In this document: in pieces, positions 9,672 through 17,122 of the stretch
Layout of the letters: the number at the start of each line of letters is the position of its first letter
Position numbering within the stretch: the stretch's first letter is position 1
DNA from: Synechococcus sp. PCC 6312
GTDB taxonomy: Bacteria; Cyanobacteriota; Cyanobacteriia; Thermosynechococcales; Thermosynechococcaceae
Direction: 5' to 3'
Length of the DNA: 64,000 bases
Assembly (NCBI RefSeq): GCF_000316685.1
Contig: NC_019680.1
Span: 311,501 to 375,500 of the forward strand
Program-made: the position numbers and the translations under genes
Notes under the pieces: generated by a model
Databases searched by the model: none
What the model saw: the letters and a program-made list of their open reading frames with translations, nothing else
What the model was told of the DNA's origin: nothing

Positions 9672-10059
9672 GGCCATAACCTGAAATTAGATCAACAAAA
9701 AAGTCTCAACTGTCATTCAAACAAAGGGTCAAGGCTTTCTTCATTTTATTTGGTGGCGGGGCACTTCATCCGACTAAAGCCTGAAAGCACTGATGTATAA
9801 GAATTCTTATTGAGACTACCTCATTGGTTACCCTCAAAAGTTGTTGCTTATTTGAAATGAGAAGTAGAGTTTTTTAAGAGACCACTGGGGTTTATTGTCC
9901 TATCTTAGGTCTTTCATCTGCCAGGCCCAGAATTGGTATGGACAGTAAGGTGGCAGCTTGTATTTAGTTTGAGAAGTTTGAAGTCTCAATCAGACATGGG
10001 ACGGTCACCAATGAAATTTAATTGTTTGAATTAACCCAAGCCCTCACCTGGGTATTTTT
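9672..10059. other. Gene-poor spacer of 388 bases holding a possible attachment-site half
   Basis: No convincing reading frame on either strand. It contains the 11-base copy of the tRNA-fMet 3' end at 9754-9764, described separately. A loose inverted repeat (AGGCTTT at 9732-9738, AAAGCCT at 9776-9782, 37-base loop) encloses that copy. The spacer marks the change from the iron locus to the accessory region. Confidence 0.5.
9754..9764 (-). repeat. Direct repeat of tRNA-fMet 3' end (candidate att site, left copy)
   Basis: On the minus strand this reads GTGCCCCGCCA, identical to the last 11 bases of the tRNA-fMet gene (14274-14284), in the same orientation. Here it is followed by CCAAATAAA, compared with TAAATAA after the tRNA gene. 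An 11-base match within 4.5 kb is unlikely by chance. It is what integration at the 3' end of a tRNA would leave at the far end of an island. No integrase is present to support it. Confidence 0.4.
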
Positions 10060-10407
10060 TTAGGGATGGTCAAACCAGAGAACCTTAATCACGCCGCCGC
10101 CCACTAACGTCACCAGGCCCACAATGAACGTCCAGAGGCGGGCATCCGTAGAACCTTGCTGAATGTGAAGTTCGTTAACGTCATCACGGAGTTCAGACCG
10201 TAAGCCATCAACCTTGTCATTAACTGCCTTAATCTCGCTCTTAAGTTCAGCTCTGACTGCCTCCACTTTGTCATTGAGTGCCTTGAACTGTTCATCATTC
10301 TTAGCCTGGTTAACTCTGACCTCCAAGGTTAAGGCTTGCATATCATTCCTCATAGCTTGGATCGCTCCCAATATGGCCTGGGTATCCGATGCTGTTAACT
10401 CACTCAT
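10060..10407 (-). CDS. Small coiled-coil protein with C-terminal membrane segment, function unknown
   Basis: 115 residues from the ATG at 10407, which follows GGGAGAT and overlaps the end of the upstream gene by 8 bases. A further upstream start would lie inside that gene. Residues about 10-85 are heptad-like and highly charged (VEAVRAELKSEIKAVNDKVD; GLRSELRDDVNELHIQQGST). The C-terminal stretch TFIVGLVTLVGGGVIKVLWF is a membrane anchor. The layout recalls phage or accessory-element coiled-coil membrane proteins, but no family is recognised with confidence. Confidence 0.75.
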   Translation of the reverse strand: MSELTASDTQAILGAIQAMRNDMQALTLEVRVNQAKNDEQFKALNDKVEAVRAELKSEIKAVNDKVDGLRSELRDDVNELHIQQGSTDARLWTFIVGLVTLVGGGVIKVLWFDHP

Positions 10408-10744
10408 TACTATCTCCCTTGGGTTTACGCCCTCTACGTTTTTGAACTGGGAGAGCTTTGGCAACATCCCCAGGCCTGGTAGTTGCTCCCAATTTGGGAA
10501 CATCATCTAGCCCCCCGATCGGTTCACTTGGGGAGGGGTTCATCAATTCCCGCTGTGCAGCTTCAGTGATCACACGCCGAAGCCAGGGAGTTTTGTGCTT
10601 ACCCATTGCTCTTACTGCTTGGTAAACGGGCATTTCAACCCTCACCTGTAAAGGCTGGGGAGATAACTTATCTTCAGTATCATCCAGCCTCTCAAACTGC
10701 GAATCAAGGAACTTGGGAGGCAAAAACGGATTTGGATTAGCCAT
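10400..10744 (-). CDS. Small basic-tailed protein, possible DNA-binding regulator
   Basis: 114 residues. The middle (PLQVRVEMPVYQAVRAMGKH) resembles a short strand followed by helices as in ribbon-helix-helix proteins, and the tail is strongly basic with an AT-hook-like core (VQKRRGRKPKGD). Both traits suggest DNA binding, but this is inference. It overlaps the coiled-coil membrane protein gene by 8 bases, so the two form a coupled pair. A 9-base inverted repeat just upstream (10771-10846) could be its operator. Confidence 0.65.
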   Translation of the reverse strand: MANPNPFLPPKFLDSQFERLDDTEDKLSPQPLQVRVEMPVYQAVRAMGKHKTPWLRRVITEAAQRELMNPSPSEPIGGLDDVPKLGATTRPGDVAKALPVQKRRGRKPKGDSNE

Positions 10745-10770
10745 AAAATAACCATCTCAATACTACCAGT

Positions 10771-10846
10771 GTACAGGCATTAGTGAAACTTACATCTTTA
10801 TGCCAGTAAACAAGAAAATACCAATCAAAAATTGCTGTGCCTGTAC
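10771..10846. promoter_or_regulatory. 9-base inverted repeat upstream of the small gene pair
   Basis: GTACAGGCA at 10771-10779 and its exact complement TGCCTGTAC at 10838-10846 flank 58 bases. The left arm is 27 bases before the start of the possible DNA-binding gene. It could be a pair of operator half-sites, a hairpin or an element end; sequence alone does not decide. Confidence 0.4.
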
Positions 10847-10902
10847 GATAAATAAGTTCAATTTGTGGCCTGTGGGGAGTGACTAACCAGTCCAGTTTTT
10901 GC

Positions 10903-11278
10903 TCATTTCACACTAAAGACTGTCATCACTTCATCGCCAAGATGGTTGATCACTTTAGCGGTAATCCGGCCAGACTGAAGTTTTGGAAATGGGCGAGAGG
11001 TATCCCTATACAAACTATTTCAGGCCTGTTCATCAATTTCGCTTTGGCGGCGCATTGACAACTAAATCCGACCAATCTTGCTCATCCTTGCCATGCTACA
11101 CCAACTGCGGGCCTAAATCTCGATTGCACCGTTCGTAGGCCACTTGAATTGGGGTTTTGTCCGCATCCGACATTAACGACTCATACTCAGCCGTGGGAAT
11201 ATTTTTCCGGGTATCAGCCCCATATTTCAGGGTTTCAACCTGTTTGTTGGTGCTTGTAATCCTTCTCCGGGCAGCCAT
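10903..11278 (-). pseudogene. Remnant of a site-specific adenine DNA methyltransferase (type III-like R-M), internal deletion
   Basis: The start (MAARRRITSTNKQVETLKYG; YERCNRDLGPQLV; then GKDEQDWSDLVVNAPP) and the end (EIDEQA; TSRPFPKLQSGRITAKVINH; LGDEVMTVFSVK) match the two ends of type III-like methyltransferases as I recall them. The several hundred residues between, including the catalytic core, are gone. A TAG at 11096-11098 and a TGA at 11020-11022 both stand where family members have Trp. The two preserved ends lie in different frames, so the deletion near 11050 was out of phase. It begins 1 base after the Fic gene ends, so it was the last gene of the operon. Confidence 0.75.
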
Positions 11279-11279
11279 A

Positions 11280-12404
11280 CTATAAACTCTCTCCAGTCAA
11301 AATTTGATAAAGAGCGGTATTGATATAAAAATTAGAGCGACCAATTTTGCGTTTTTCCAGAAACCCTCCTGAAACCAGTTCGTTCAAATACTTAGTCGCC
11401 GTTAGTCTTGTCACATTCAAATCTCTTTGGACAAACTCAATTTTGGTATAGGGATGCTTAAACAGATTATTGATTAAGTCTTGGCTATAAAACTTATACT
11501 GTTTGCGGATGTGATGCTTCATTTCTAATAACAAAGCCTTGATCGCTAAAATCGTCTCAATCGTCTGTGTTGCAGTTTCTTCAACAGCCGTGAGCATATA
11601 GAGTATCCAGTCTTCCCAAAGGTTTTTATCTCGCACCCGTTGTAGCAGACAATAGTAATCGGCCTTAGTCCGAACAATAGACCGACTGAGATATAAGACC
11701 GGAATATCCAATAATCCTTCTTTAACCAGATATAAGACATTGATAATCCGTCCCGTCCGACCATTGCCATCGTAAAACGGGTGAATACTCTCAAACTGAT
11801 GATGAATAATCGCCATCTTAATCAGCGGATCAGTGATAAAAATCGGCTCCTCATTCATAAACCGCTCTAACTCGCCCATCATCTCTGGAACCACATCTGG
11901 CGGGGGTGGCGCATAAACCACATGACCAAAATTATCCTTCAGGACTGTGCTTGGAACTTTGCGAAACCCAGCCCGGTTATGCTCTAGCGTGGCCTGGATG
12001 TTCAAAATGTGATTCAGCGTCAGGAGTCCAGTGGCTTGCACGGCTTCAAACCCAACTCGCAGGGCCTCACGGTAACGTAATACTTCTTTCCCGGCTAAGC
12101 TGTGTTGGTCATCCGGCAAGAGATCATCCTTGAATAGCTCATCATGGGTCGTGATGATATTTTCGATGGCTGAACTATCTTTTGCCTCTTGCAGAGCTAA
12201 TGTATTGATTAAAATACTTTGATTGGGGATTGTTCCAGCAATACCTTTGAGTTCCGCCAGCTTCCGACTGGTCGTTGCCAACTTCTTCAAGATCGCCACG
12301 GTCTCAAATTGTCTGGGCGAAAGACTTCCCAACGATGTGTAAGCTGTCATCAGAGACACCGGGCCTGGGTTGACGTGTATAGGAAAAGCGGTTTTTGTAT
12401 ACAT
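11280..12404 (-). CDS. Fic family protein (probable AMP transferase), DUF4172-like N-terminus
   Basis: 374 residues. The Fic core motif HPFYDGNGRTGR is intact (about residues 210-222), including the catalytic His and the phosphate-binding Asn-Gly-Arg. Near residue 80, SSAIENI matches the (S/T)xxxE(G/N)-type inhibitory helix on the N-terminal side, so this is a self-inhibited class II Fic protein. The C-terminus (FKHPYTKIEFVQRDLNVTRL; TATKYLNELVSGGFLEKRKI) is a winged-helix DNA-binding domain. Family members transfer AMP to Tyr, Ser or Thr of target proteins; the target here is unknown. It sits inside a decayed restriction-modification operon yet shows no damage. Confidence 0.9.
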   Translation of the reverse strand: MYTKTAFPIHVNPGPVSLMTAYTSLGSLSPRQFETVAILKKLATTSRKLAELKGIAGTIPNQSILINTLALQEAKDSSAIENIITTHDELFKDDLLPDDQHSLAGKEVLRYREALRVGFEAVQATGLLTLNHILNIQATLEHNRAGFRKVPSTVLKDNFGHVVYAPPPPDVVPEMMGELERFMNEEPIFITDPLIKMAIIHHQFESIHPFYDGNGRTGRIINVLYLVKEGLLDIPVLYLSRSIVRTKADYYCLLQRVRDKNLWEDWILYMLTAVEETATQTIETILAIKALLLEMKHHIRKQYKFYSQDLINNLFKHPYTKIEFVQRDLNVTRLTATKYLNELVSGGFLEKRKIGRSNFYINTALYQILTGESL

Positions 12405-12445
12405 ATCCTAGGCAATGTGTATAGTTTTGGCCTGTTTTTGCTTAA

Positions 12446-12724
12446 TCACATCATGGCCTGCCCAGTCTGCTCAGTATTAATGGACTGTAAAGATTGCACT
12501 TGGGCGGCTGCATAGTGTTGATACCGCTCAATTTCTTGTTGCAGATTAGGAACAGATTCCCACTCTCCCGCTTCGATGGAGTTCATCAAGGCCTGTTCTT
12601 CTGCATCAAGTTCAAAATCCCAATAACGGCGGGGAATATCCTTGAGTTGAGGCTGAAAACCACCCATTTTGGCTAATGCTTGTGCGGCCAGTTTCGCTTT
12701 AGGTGTTTCATTCGTTTGCGACAT
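12446..12724 (-). CDS. Small hypothetical protein next to Uma2
   Basis: 92 residues, mostly helical and acidic in the middle (IPRRYWDFELDAEEQALMNS; IEAGEWESVPNLQQEIERYQ). The pattern, a short N-terminal helix followed by an ESI/EAGEW-type stretch, resembles small antitoxin-like proteins of cyanobacteria, but no characterised family is recognised. It starts 2 bases after the Uma2 stop codon, so it is co-transcribed and probably coupled with it. It is 41 bases from the Fic gene downstream. Confidence 0.65.
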   Translation of the reverse strand: MSQTNETPKAKLAAQALAKMGGFQPQLKDIPRRYWDFELDAEEQALMNSIEAGEWESVPNLQQEIERYQHYAAAQVQSLQSINTEQTGQAMM

Positions 12725-12726
12725 GG

Positions 12727-13314
12727 TTAGTCACCCAACACAGATTCATAAAGGTCAGCCAACGCAATCTCTACCCCAACAGAGACTAACTTGATTGAGG
12801 TATCCAGCCCACTGTGGTCAGTGAATAACCATTGATGATCCGCTTGCTTCACAAATTGCTCCACATAGGGCCTGGCCTGGTCAATGACCAAATATTCCTG
12901 AAATGTGGGAATCGTCCGATAAGCGGCAAACTTATCGCCCCGGTCATAGGGACTGGTTGAATCCGACAACACCTCAGCAATCAAGAGGGGATTTGTTACC
13001 GTATCTCTGCGGTTATCTTGTAACACCACCGGATCAGCAATCACCATCACATCAGGGTAGGTATAGACCTTAAACTCTGGAACCCATAACCGTTGATTCG
13101 TAATGAAAATGCTGTAGGATTTCTTCCGCAAACTAAACCACAACACTGCATACAACGCCCCCGCCACTTTGTTGTGTTCCGGTGTACCTCCCGTCATGCA
13201 CACAATTTCTCCATGGCGATATTCCCGGCGCAGGCCATCCGTCACTTCCGCCTCAGCTTCTAGGGAGAAGTAGTCCTCAACGGTATAAGGAGGTTTGGAT
13301 AGGATAGCTGTCAT
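12727..13314 (-). CDS. Uma2 family (DUF820) putative PD-(D/E)xK endonuclease
   Basis: 195 residues. Family landmarks are present: the N-terminal YTVEDYFSLE, GLRREYRHGEIVCMTGGTPE, YPDVMVIADP (active-site Asp) and LLIAEVLSDSTSPYDRGDKF (Glu plus partner residues), with YLVIDQ near the end. These form the predicted restriction-endonuclease-like fold; biochemical activity of the family is unproven. Its ATG overlaps the stop codon of the restriction-subunit remnant by 3 bases within ATGA, so it was translationally coupled to it. The reading frame is intact. Confidence 0.85.
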   Translation of the reverse strand: MTAILSKPPYTVEDYFSLEAEAEVTDGLRREYRHGEIVCMTGGTPEHNKVAGALYAVLWFSLRKKSYSIFITNQRLWVPEFKVYTYPDVMVIADPVVLQDNRRDTVTNPLLIAEVLSDSTSPYDRGDKFAAYRTIPTFQEYLVIDQARPYVEQFVKQADHQWLFTDHSGLDTSIKLVSVGVEIALADLYESVLGD

Positions 13315-14222
13315 GATGATTCTCCTAGCTGTTGGATGAGCCGCCCAAAATTTTCCTCAATCAACTGCTTAAAGTCTGCCTCAATTTCATAGACTTCCTT
13401 AAATTCAGCAAAGGCCCAGCGACCAAACTTACCTAAATTATTAACGCCTGGAACCCAATAATTCTGCATCATATTTGCTTTGTCCTTGGCATCTTCCCCC
13501 GAAAGCTCTTAATCTCCACCACTAGGTTTAATAGGTCAGCGTCCCCATGCCTAGCATCCACCCGGGCAATAAAATCGGGAATATATTTGCGGGGGCATCC
13601 GACAAAATTCAGCCTCCCAATCACTATCGCACACGACCCAATTCACATGGCAATGCCGAGGACTGGTCTGCCACAGCGTTTGCTTCGAGGTACTGAAATT
13701 CACATGACTGGTGCTGCCTGTGGGGTTGTAGGTATCCAGAATCGCTTTAATCGGTTTCTCTTTAGCCGTTCCTTCTGTAATCGCTGCCTTAATCCGTTCA
13801 CAGGCCATATCCGCGATTTCGCGATCCATCAACTGCCCTAAAGATGTCCCTCCAGTAAATTTGAAATAGCTTTCAATCCAGGCCTGGACAATCCGCCTCA
13901 GTTGTCCAAACAAAAAACAACTTTGGTTCATCTCCGGGATACCGAAACTTGTTGTAGAGTGAATGCTTTGTCAACTCATAGACGACTGTGTTCTGCCGAA
14001 TGTTTTCCAAATCCTTAATCGTTAAACCAACCCCTTCGCCAATAATTCCATCATTGCGTATCACCATTGGCCCGACAAATCCGGGGTCAGCTTCAACTCG
14101 GAATCCGCCGTACAGGTAGCCGTCAGTTTAGTTTCGGGTAACTCAGTTCGATAGCCCTGCACCTGTGGGAACGTAATCTCTAACGCATCCCCAATGAGAC
14201 TGAACTCGATAAAAGAAATGCC
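13311..14222 (-). pseudogene. 3' remnant of a type III-like restriction endonuclease (Res) subunit, several frameshifts
   Basis: Translation in shifting frames recovers the C-terminal part of a helicase-type restriction subunit in order: IEFSLIGDALEITFPQVQGY, then RNDGIIGEGVGLTIKDLENI and LTKHSLYNKFRYPGDEPKLF, then FGQLRRIVQAWIESYFKFTG and SHVNFSTSKQTLWQTSPRHC with CDSDWEAEFCR, then a small deletion, PRKYIPDFIARVDA and LLNLVVEIKSFRG, then MQNYWVPGVNNLGKFGRWAF to the end. Frame changes lie near 14067, 13925, 13600 and 13500. The DEAD-type helicase half is missing altogether, up to the tRNA gene. The stop codon overlaps the Uma2 start. Confidence 0.8.
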
Positions 14223-14273
14223 CACAAGTCACTTAAACAAAGGACTTATGGACAATCTCAGATTAGTTATTTA

Positions 14274-14347
<74 letters not shown>

Positions 14348-14435
14348 TTATCCAGGAATTTAACTATAGCGCATATTCCAGCCTGTTGACCAGGCCCGGT
14401 GACAAAAATGTTGACATTTATCAAAATTAAAAGCA

Positions 14436-15584
14436 TCAAGCGTCTTCAGACCCAAATAAGTCAACTGGGGCATCCATGCGTTCTGTTTGGCGGGAATCGG
14501 TGATCAACCAATCCAAGGCTGCTGCGCGCACATCAATAGTCGTCCCATTTTTATCCACGCAATAACGCCCAAACACCAACTTATCCACCAACCGGATCCC
14601 AGCCCCGAGACGGGAATATTCAAAGATTACACAGTTATCTACAACTGCGCCACTGCAAACACAGCAATTGGGGCCAATCATGGTCGGGCCAATAATTGTC
14701 ACTCCATCCTCAATCCGGGTCATGCCGCCAATATAAACCGGCCCTTGGATATTCACCTTGTCCCAATTGACTGCTACATTGATCCCGGTATAAATATTCG
14801 GAGCCACCTCCCGGCCTGGGATTTGCACATTAGCAACCTGGCCCGCTAAAACACTCCGCACCGCCTGCCAATAATCCGGGACTTTACCAATATCAACCCA
14901 CTCAAAGTCCATCGTCAGTCCGAAAAAGGGCGCGCCCATCTCCACAAGTTTGGGAAACAGTTGGCTGCCAATGTCATACTCTACACCCGAGGGAATTAAA
15001 TCTAAAATCTCCGGTTCAAAGATATAAATCCCCGTATTGATCAGCGTACTCAGAGCGTCTTCGACATTGGGTTTTTCCTGAAAGGCCTTGATCCGATGTT
15101 CGGCATCTGTAACCACAACCCCATAACTGGAGACTTCCTCCCTGGAGACATCTCGCAAAATAATTGTCGCAAGGGCTCCTTTTTGACGGTGCCAGGCCAC
15201 GGCTTTGGTTAAATCTAAATCAATCAGGGCATCCCCACACAGCACCACAAACGTATCATCAAAAAACGGGTTAAAATCCTGAATCCGTTTCATGCCTCCA
15301 GCCGAACCTAAGGCCTTACCCACCAGCTTGCCGTCCTCAATATAGCCCTCAAAGGAATAGGCAATCTGCACTCCAAACCGCTGCCCATCCTGGAAATATT
15401 CTTCAATTTCGTGGGCCAAGTGGCTGACATTGACCATAATTTCCGTAAAGCCGTGTTGCCGCAGTAATTCCACCAAAAACTCCATCACTGGCTTTTGCAG
15501 AATTGGGATCATTGGCTTGGGAATTGTGTAGGTGATGGGGCGAACCCGCGTTCCTTTCCCTGCGGCCAAAATCATTGCTTTCAT
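14436..15584 (-). CDS. Sugar-1-phosphate nucleotidyltransferase (mannose-1-phosphate guanylyltransferase-like)
   Basis: 382-residue NDP-sugar pyrophosphorylase. The N-terminal nucleotidyltransferase fold carries the nucleotide-binding motif MILAAGKGTRVRPITYTIPK at residues 3-22 and VVLCGDALIDLDL for metal binding. The C-terminal third has left-handed beta-helix hexapeptides (TGINVAVNWDKVNIQGPVYI; IGPTMIGPNCCVCSGAVVDN). It probably makes GDP-mannose or a related sugar nucleotide for polysaccharide; the exact sugar is not decided by sequence. Many cyanobacterial relatives are over 800 residues because of a fused phosphomannomutase-like domain, which is absent here. It is a single gene between tRNA-fMet and the HTH protein. 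Confidence 0.85.
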   Translation of the reverse strand: MKAMILAAGKGTRVRPITYTIPKPMIPILQKPVMEFLVELLRQHGFTEIMVNVSHLAHEIEEYFQDGQRFGVQIAYSFEGYIEDGKLVGKALGSAGGMKRIQDFNPFFDDTFVVLCGDALIDLDLTKAVAWHRQKGALATIILRDVSREEVSSYGVVVTDAEHRIKAFQEKPNVEDALSTLINTGIYIFEPEILDLIPSGVEYDIGSQLFPKLVEMGAPFFGLTMDFEWVDIGKVPDYWQAVRSVLAGQVANVQIPGREVAPNIYTGINVAVNWDKVNIQGPVYIGGMTRIEDGVTIIGPTMIGPNCCVCSGAVVDNCVIFEYSRLGAGIRLVDKLVFGRYCVDKNGTTIDVRAAALDWLITDSRQTERMDAPVDLFGSEDA

Positions 15585-15653
15585 GGTTCCTAATCTGCCT
15601 CATGTCCTGATGTTTTTTTTACTCGCTAAGGTATTGGAAGTGGCGATTGTTCT

Positions 15654-16580
15654 CTACTCTAGGGCATAGACTTGGCCATGAATCAACAGACGAGTAATCC
15701 CCTTTCCTTGGAGATAGGAGGTGGTTTTCCGCAGGACATTGCCATCGGGAACCTTAACAACCGTTTTTCGCAGAATGCTGTCTGAGTTTTTGTAAATGCG
15801 CTGATTCCGCTGGGAAAACCGGAGTGCCACCGCCCGACTTTCAAAAATCGGTAATGTTTTTTGTTGCTCTTCATCAAGGCTGGCGTGCCCCAGACCCCGG
15901 AACTCTCCCAAGGGACGGGCCAATAACTCAGAGCGGGTGTCAATTACTAAGTAGCACGGCCGTGGCAGAACGGCTGCATCTAAGGGATAAATGGCAATTT
16001 CCGCCGGACTCGCGTCTTCTGCCAGCATTTCTGCCGCTTCAGTCGGATCATCAGGGTTATCGGTCTCCTCCTCTTCGATCTCGTCTTCAAAATCATCATC
16101 GGCAAAGTCCTCTAAATCTTCCCCTGCCAACCCACTCAGATCATCCTCTTCCTCCTCCTCACTGTCGATCTCAAGAGCGGGATAGACCCTTGTCAGAGGC
16201 TCAGGTAGGGCTTGGAGGGTGGATACCCCAATGGATACAGCTTCGGTCGCTGGAGGGATAGGAACGACAACTTCTGGTTGGCCAGGCGCGGAACGCCTAC
16301 GGCGAATCAAGGGTTTAGATGTGGTTGGGGGAACTTCAGGGGTGGGTTCCGGCGTAGCTACGGAGAAGGTGGGGCTGGGGGTGACAATTTGGGGAAGCGG
16401 CTTTACGGGTGGAGAGGGCGGGGCAACCGGATGAGATTCGCCATCTCCAGACTTAATCGTGCGGCGAATTGTATTTTCACTCACACTAAACTGAGTCGCC
16501 AGTGCCTTGATGGATTCTCCTTGACCATAGGCCACCACAATTGCTGCTTTTTCGTCGTTGGTTAGCCGTTTGTAGGTCAT
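15654..16580 (-). CDS. Transposase-type helix-turn-helix protein with acidic linker
   Basis: 308 residues. Residues 1-45 (LTNDEKAAIVVAYGQGESIK; ALATQFSVSENTIRRTIKSG) form a transposase-like HTH of the kind found at the start of IS630/Tc1-type proteins. A Pro-rich stretch follows, then a very acidic segment near residues 140-180 (EEEEEDDLSGLAGEDLEDFA). The C-terminal domain (about 200-308) is a conserved cyanobacterial region (RPCYLVIDTRSELLARPLGE; LLIHGQVYALE). No catalytic DDE residues are visible, so it looks like a domesticated DNA-binding protein. The target is unknown. Confidence 0.75.
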   Translation of the reverse strand: MTYKRLTNDEKAAIVVAYGQGESIKALATQFSVSENTIRRTIKSGDGESHPVAPPSPPVKPLPQIVTPSPTFSVATPEPTPEVPPTTSKPLIRRRRSAPGQPEVVVPIPPATEAVSIGVSTLQALPEPLTRVYPALEIDSEEEEEDDLSGLAGEDLEDFADDDFEDEIEEEETDNPDDPTEAAEMLAEDASPAEIAIYPLDAAVLPRPCYLVIDTRSELLARPLGEFRGLGHASLDEEQQKTLPIFESRAVALRFSQRNQRIYKNSDSILRKTVVKVPDGNVLRKTTSYLQGKGITRLLIHGQVYALE

Positions 16581-17122
16581 TGCTCGCGATTATCCTAAAA
16601 CCGTAAACCCCATTATCTCTGATCTCTTTGGCCGATTGAGGGGGCGTTGCCGAAGTTAGGGATCAATTCTTTGGAGCAGATTATGGAAAATTATGGGATT
16701 AAGTATTCTTAAAGGGGGTGTTTGACTGGCCTGGGGCCTGACAGATAAAAGTCAAGAGGCTGATCTGACTGACGAAAATCTTCTCAATCGCGCCAGTTAG
16801 ACTGCTTTTAACTGGCCTCGATCCTCAAGCTGGAGGATGATCTATAGTCCTCAGGGGGGAACGTGATAGATGTAAATAAATGTTGTTAAATCTAAATTTT
16901 TGCTGAAATTTGACCCAATTCCTGGATTCGCCGTCAACATAAAGAAGGAATTTGAGACCCTTTTGTCAGGTTCTTTAACACTTGAATAACATTTTGCTCA
17001 GGGTTGCGACTTAGGGGTATTGGCAGCCAGAGGCTTCAAGATTTTTTGTCAGCTTTTAGCCAAGGTTGGTTTGGGTTCTCGGGTTTATCAGTGCTTCACC
17101 TCTTTATTGGATGCTTTCCTCT
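16581..17122. other. Long divergent spacer with two adjacent hairpins
   Basis: 542 bases between the HTH protein gene (minus) and the GH57-like gene (plus), with no credible gene. At 16792-16816, GCCAGTTA and TAACTGGC pair around a 9-base loop; at 16821-16838, ATCCTC and GAGGAT pair around AAGCTG. They could belong to a transcribed leader of the downstream enzyme or an operator array. The rest is unremarkable and probably holds both promoters. Confidence 0.5.

Noticed and set aside
9732-9782. Terminator after ridA from AGGCTTT/AAAGCCT
   Set aside because: The loop is 37 bases and there is no T-run after the stem.
15824-16565. Overlapping plus-strand open frames of 117-145 codons opposite the HTH protein
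   Set aside because: They are antisense to the acidic and Pro-rich coding region, whose codon bias creates open complement frames.
17066-17122. Longer N-terminus for the GH57-like protein
   Set aside because: The extra residues have no family similarity, no ribosome site precedes 17066, and the conserved part begins well after 17123.
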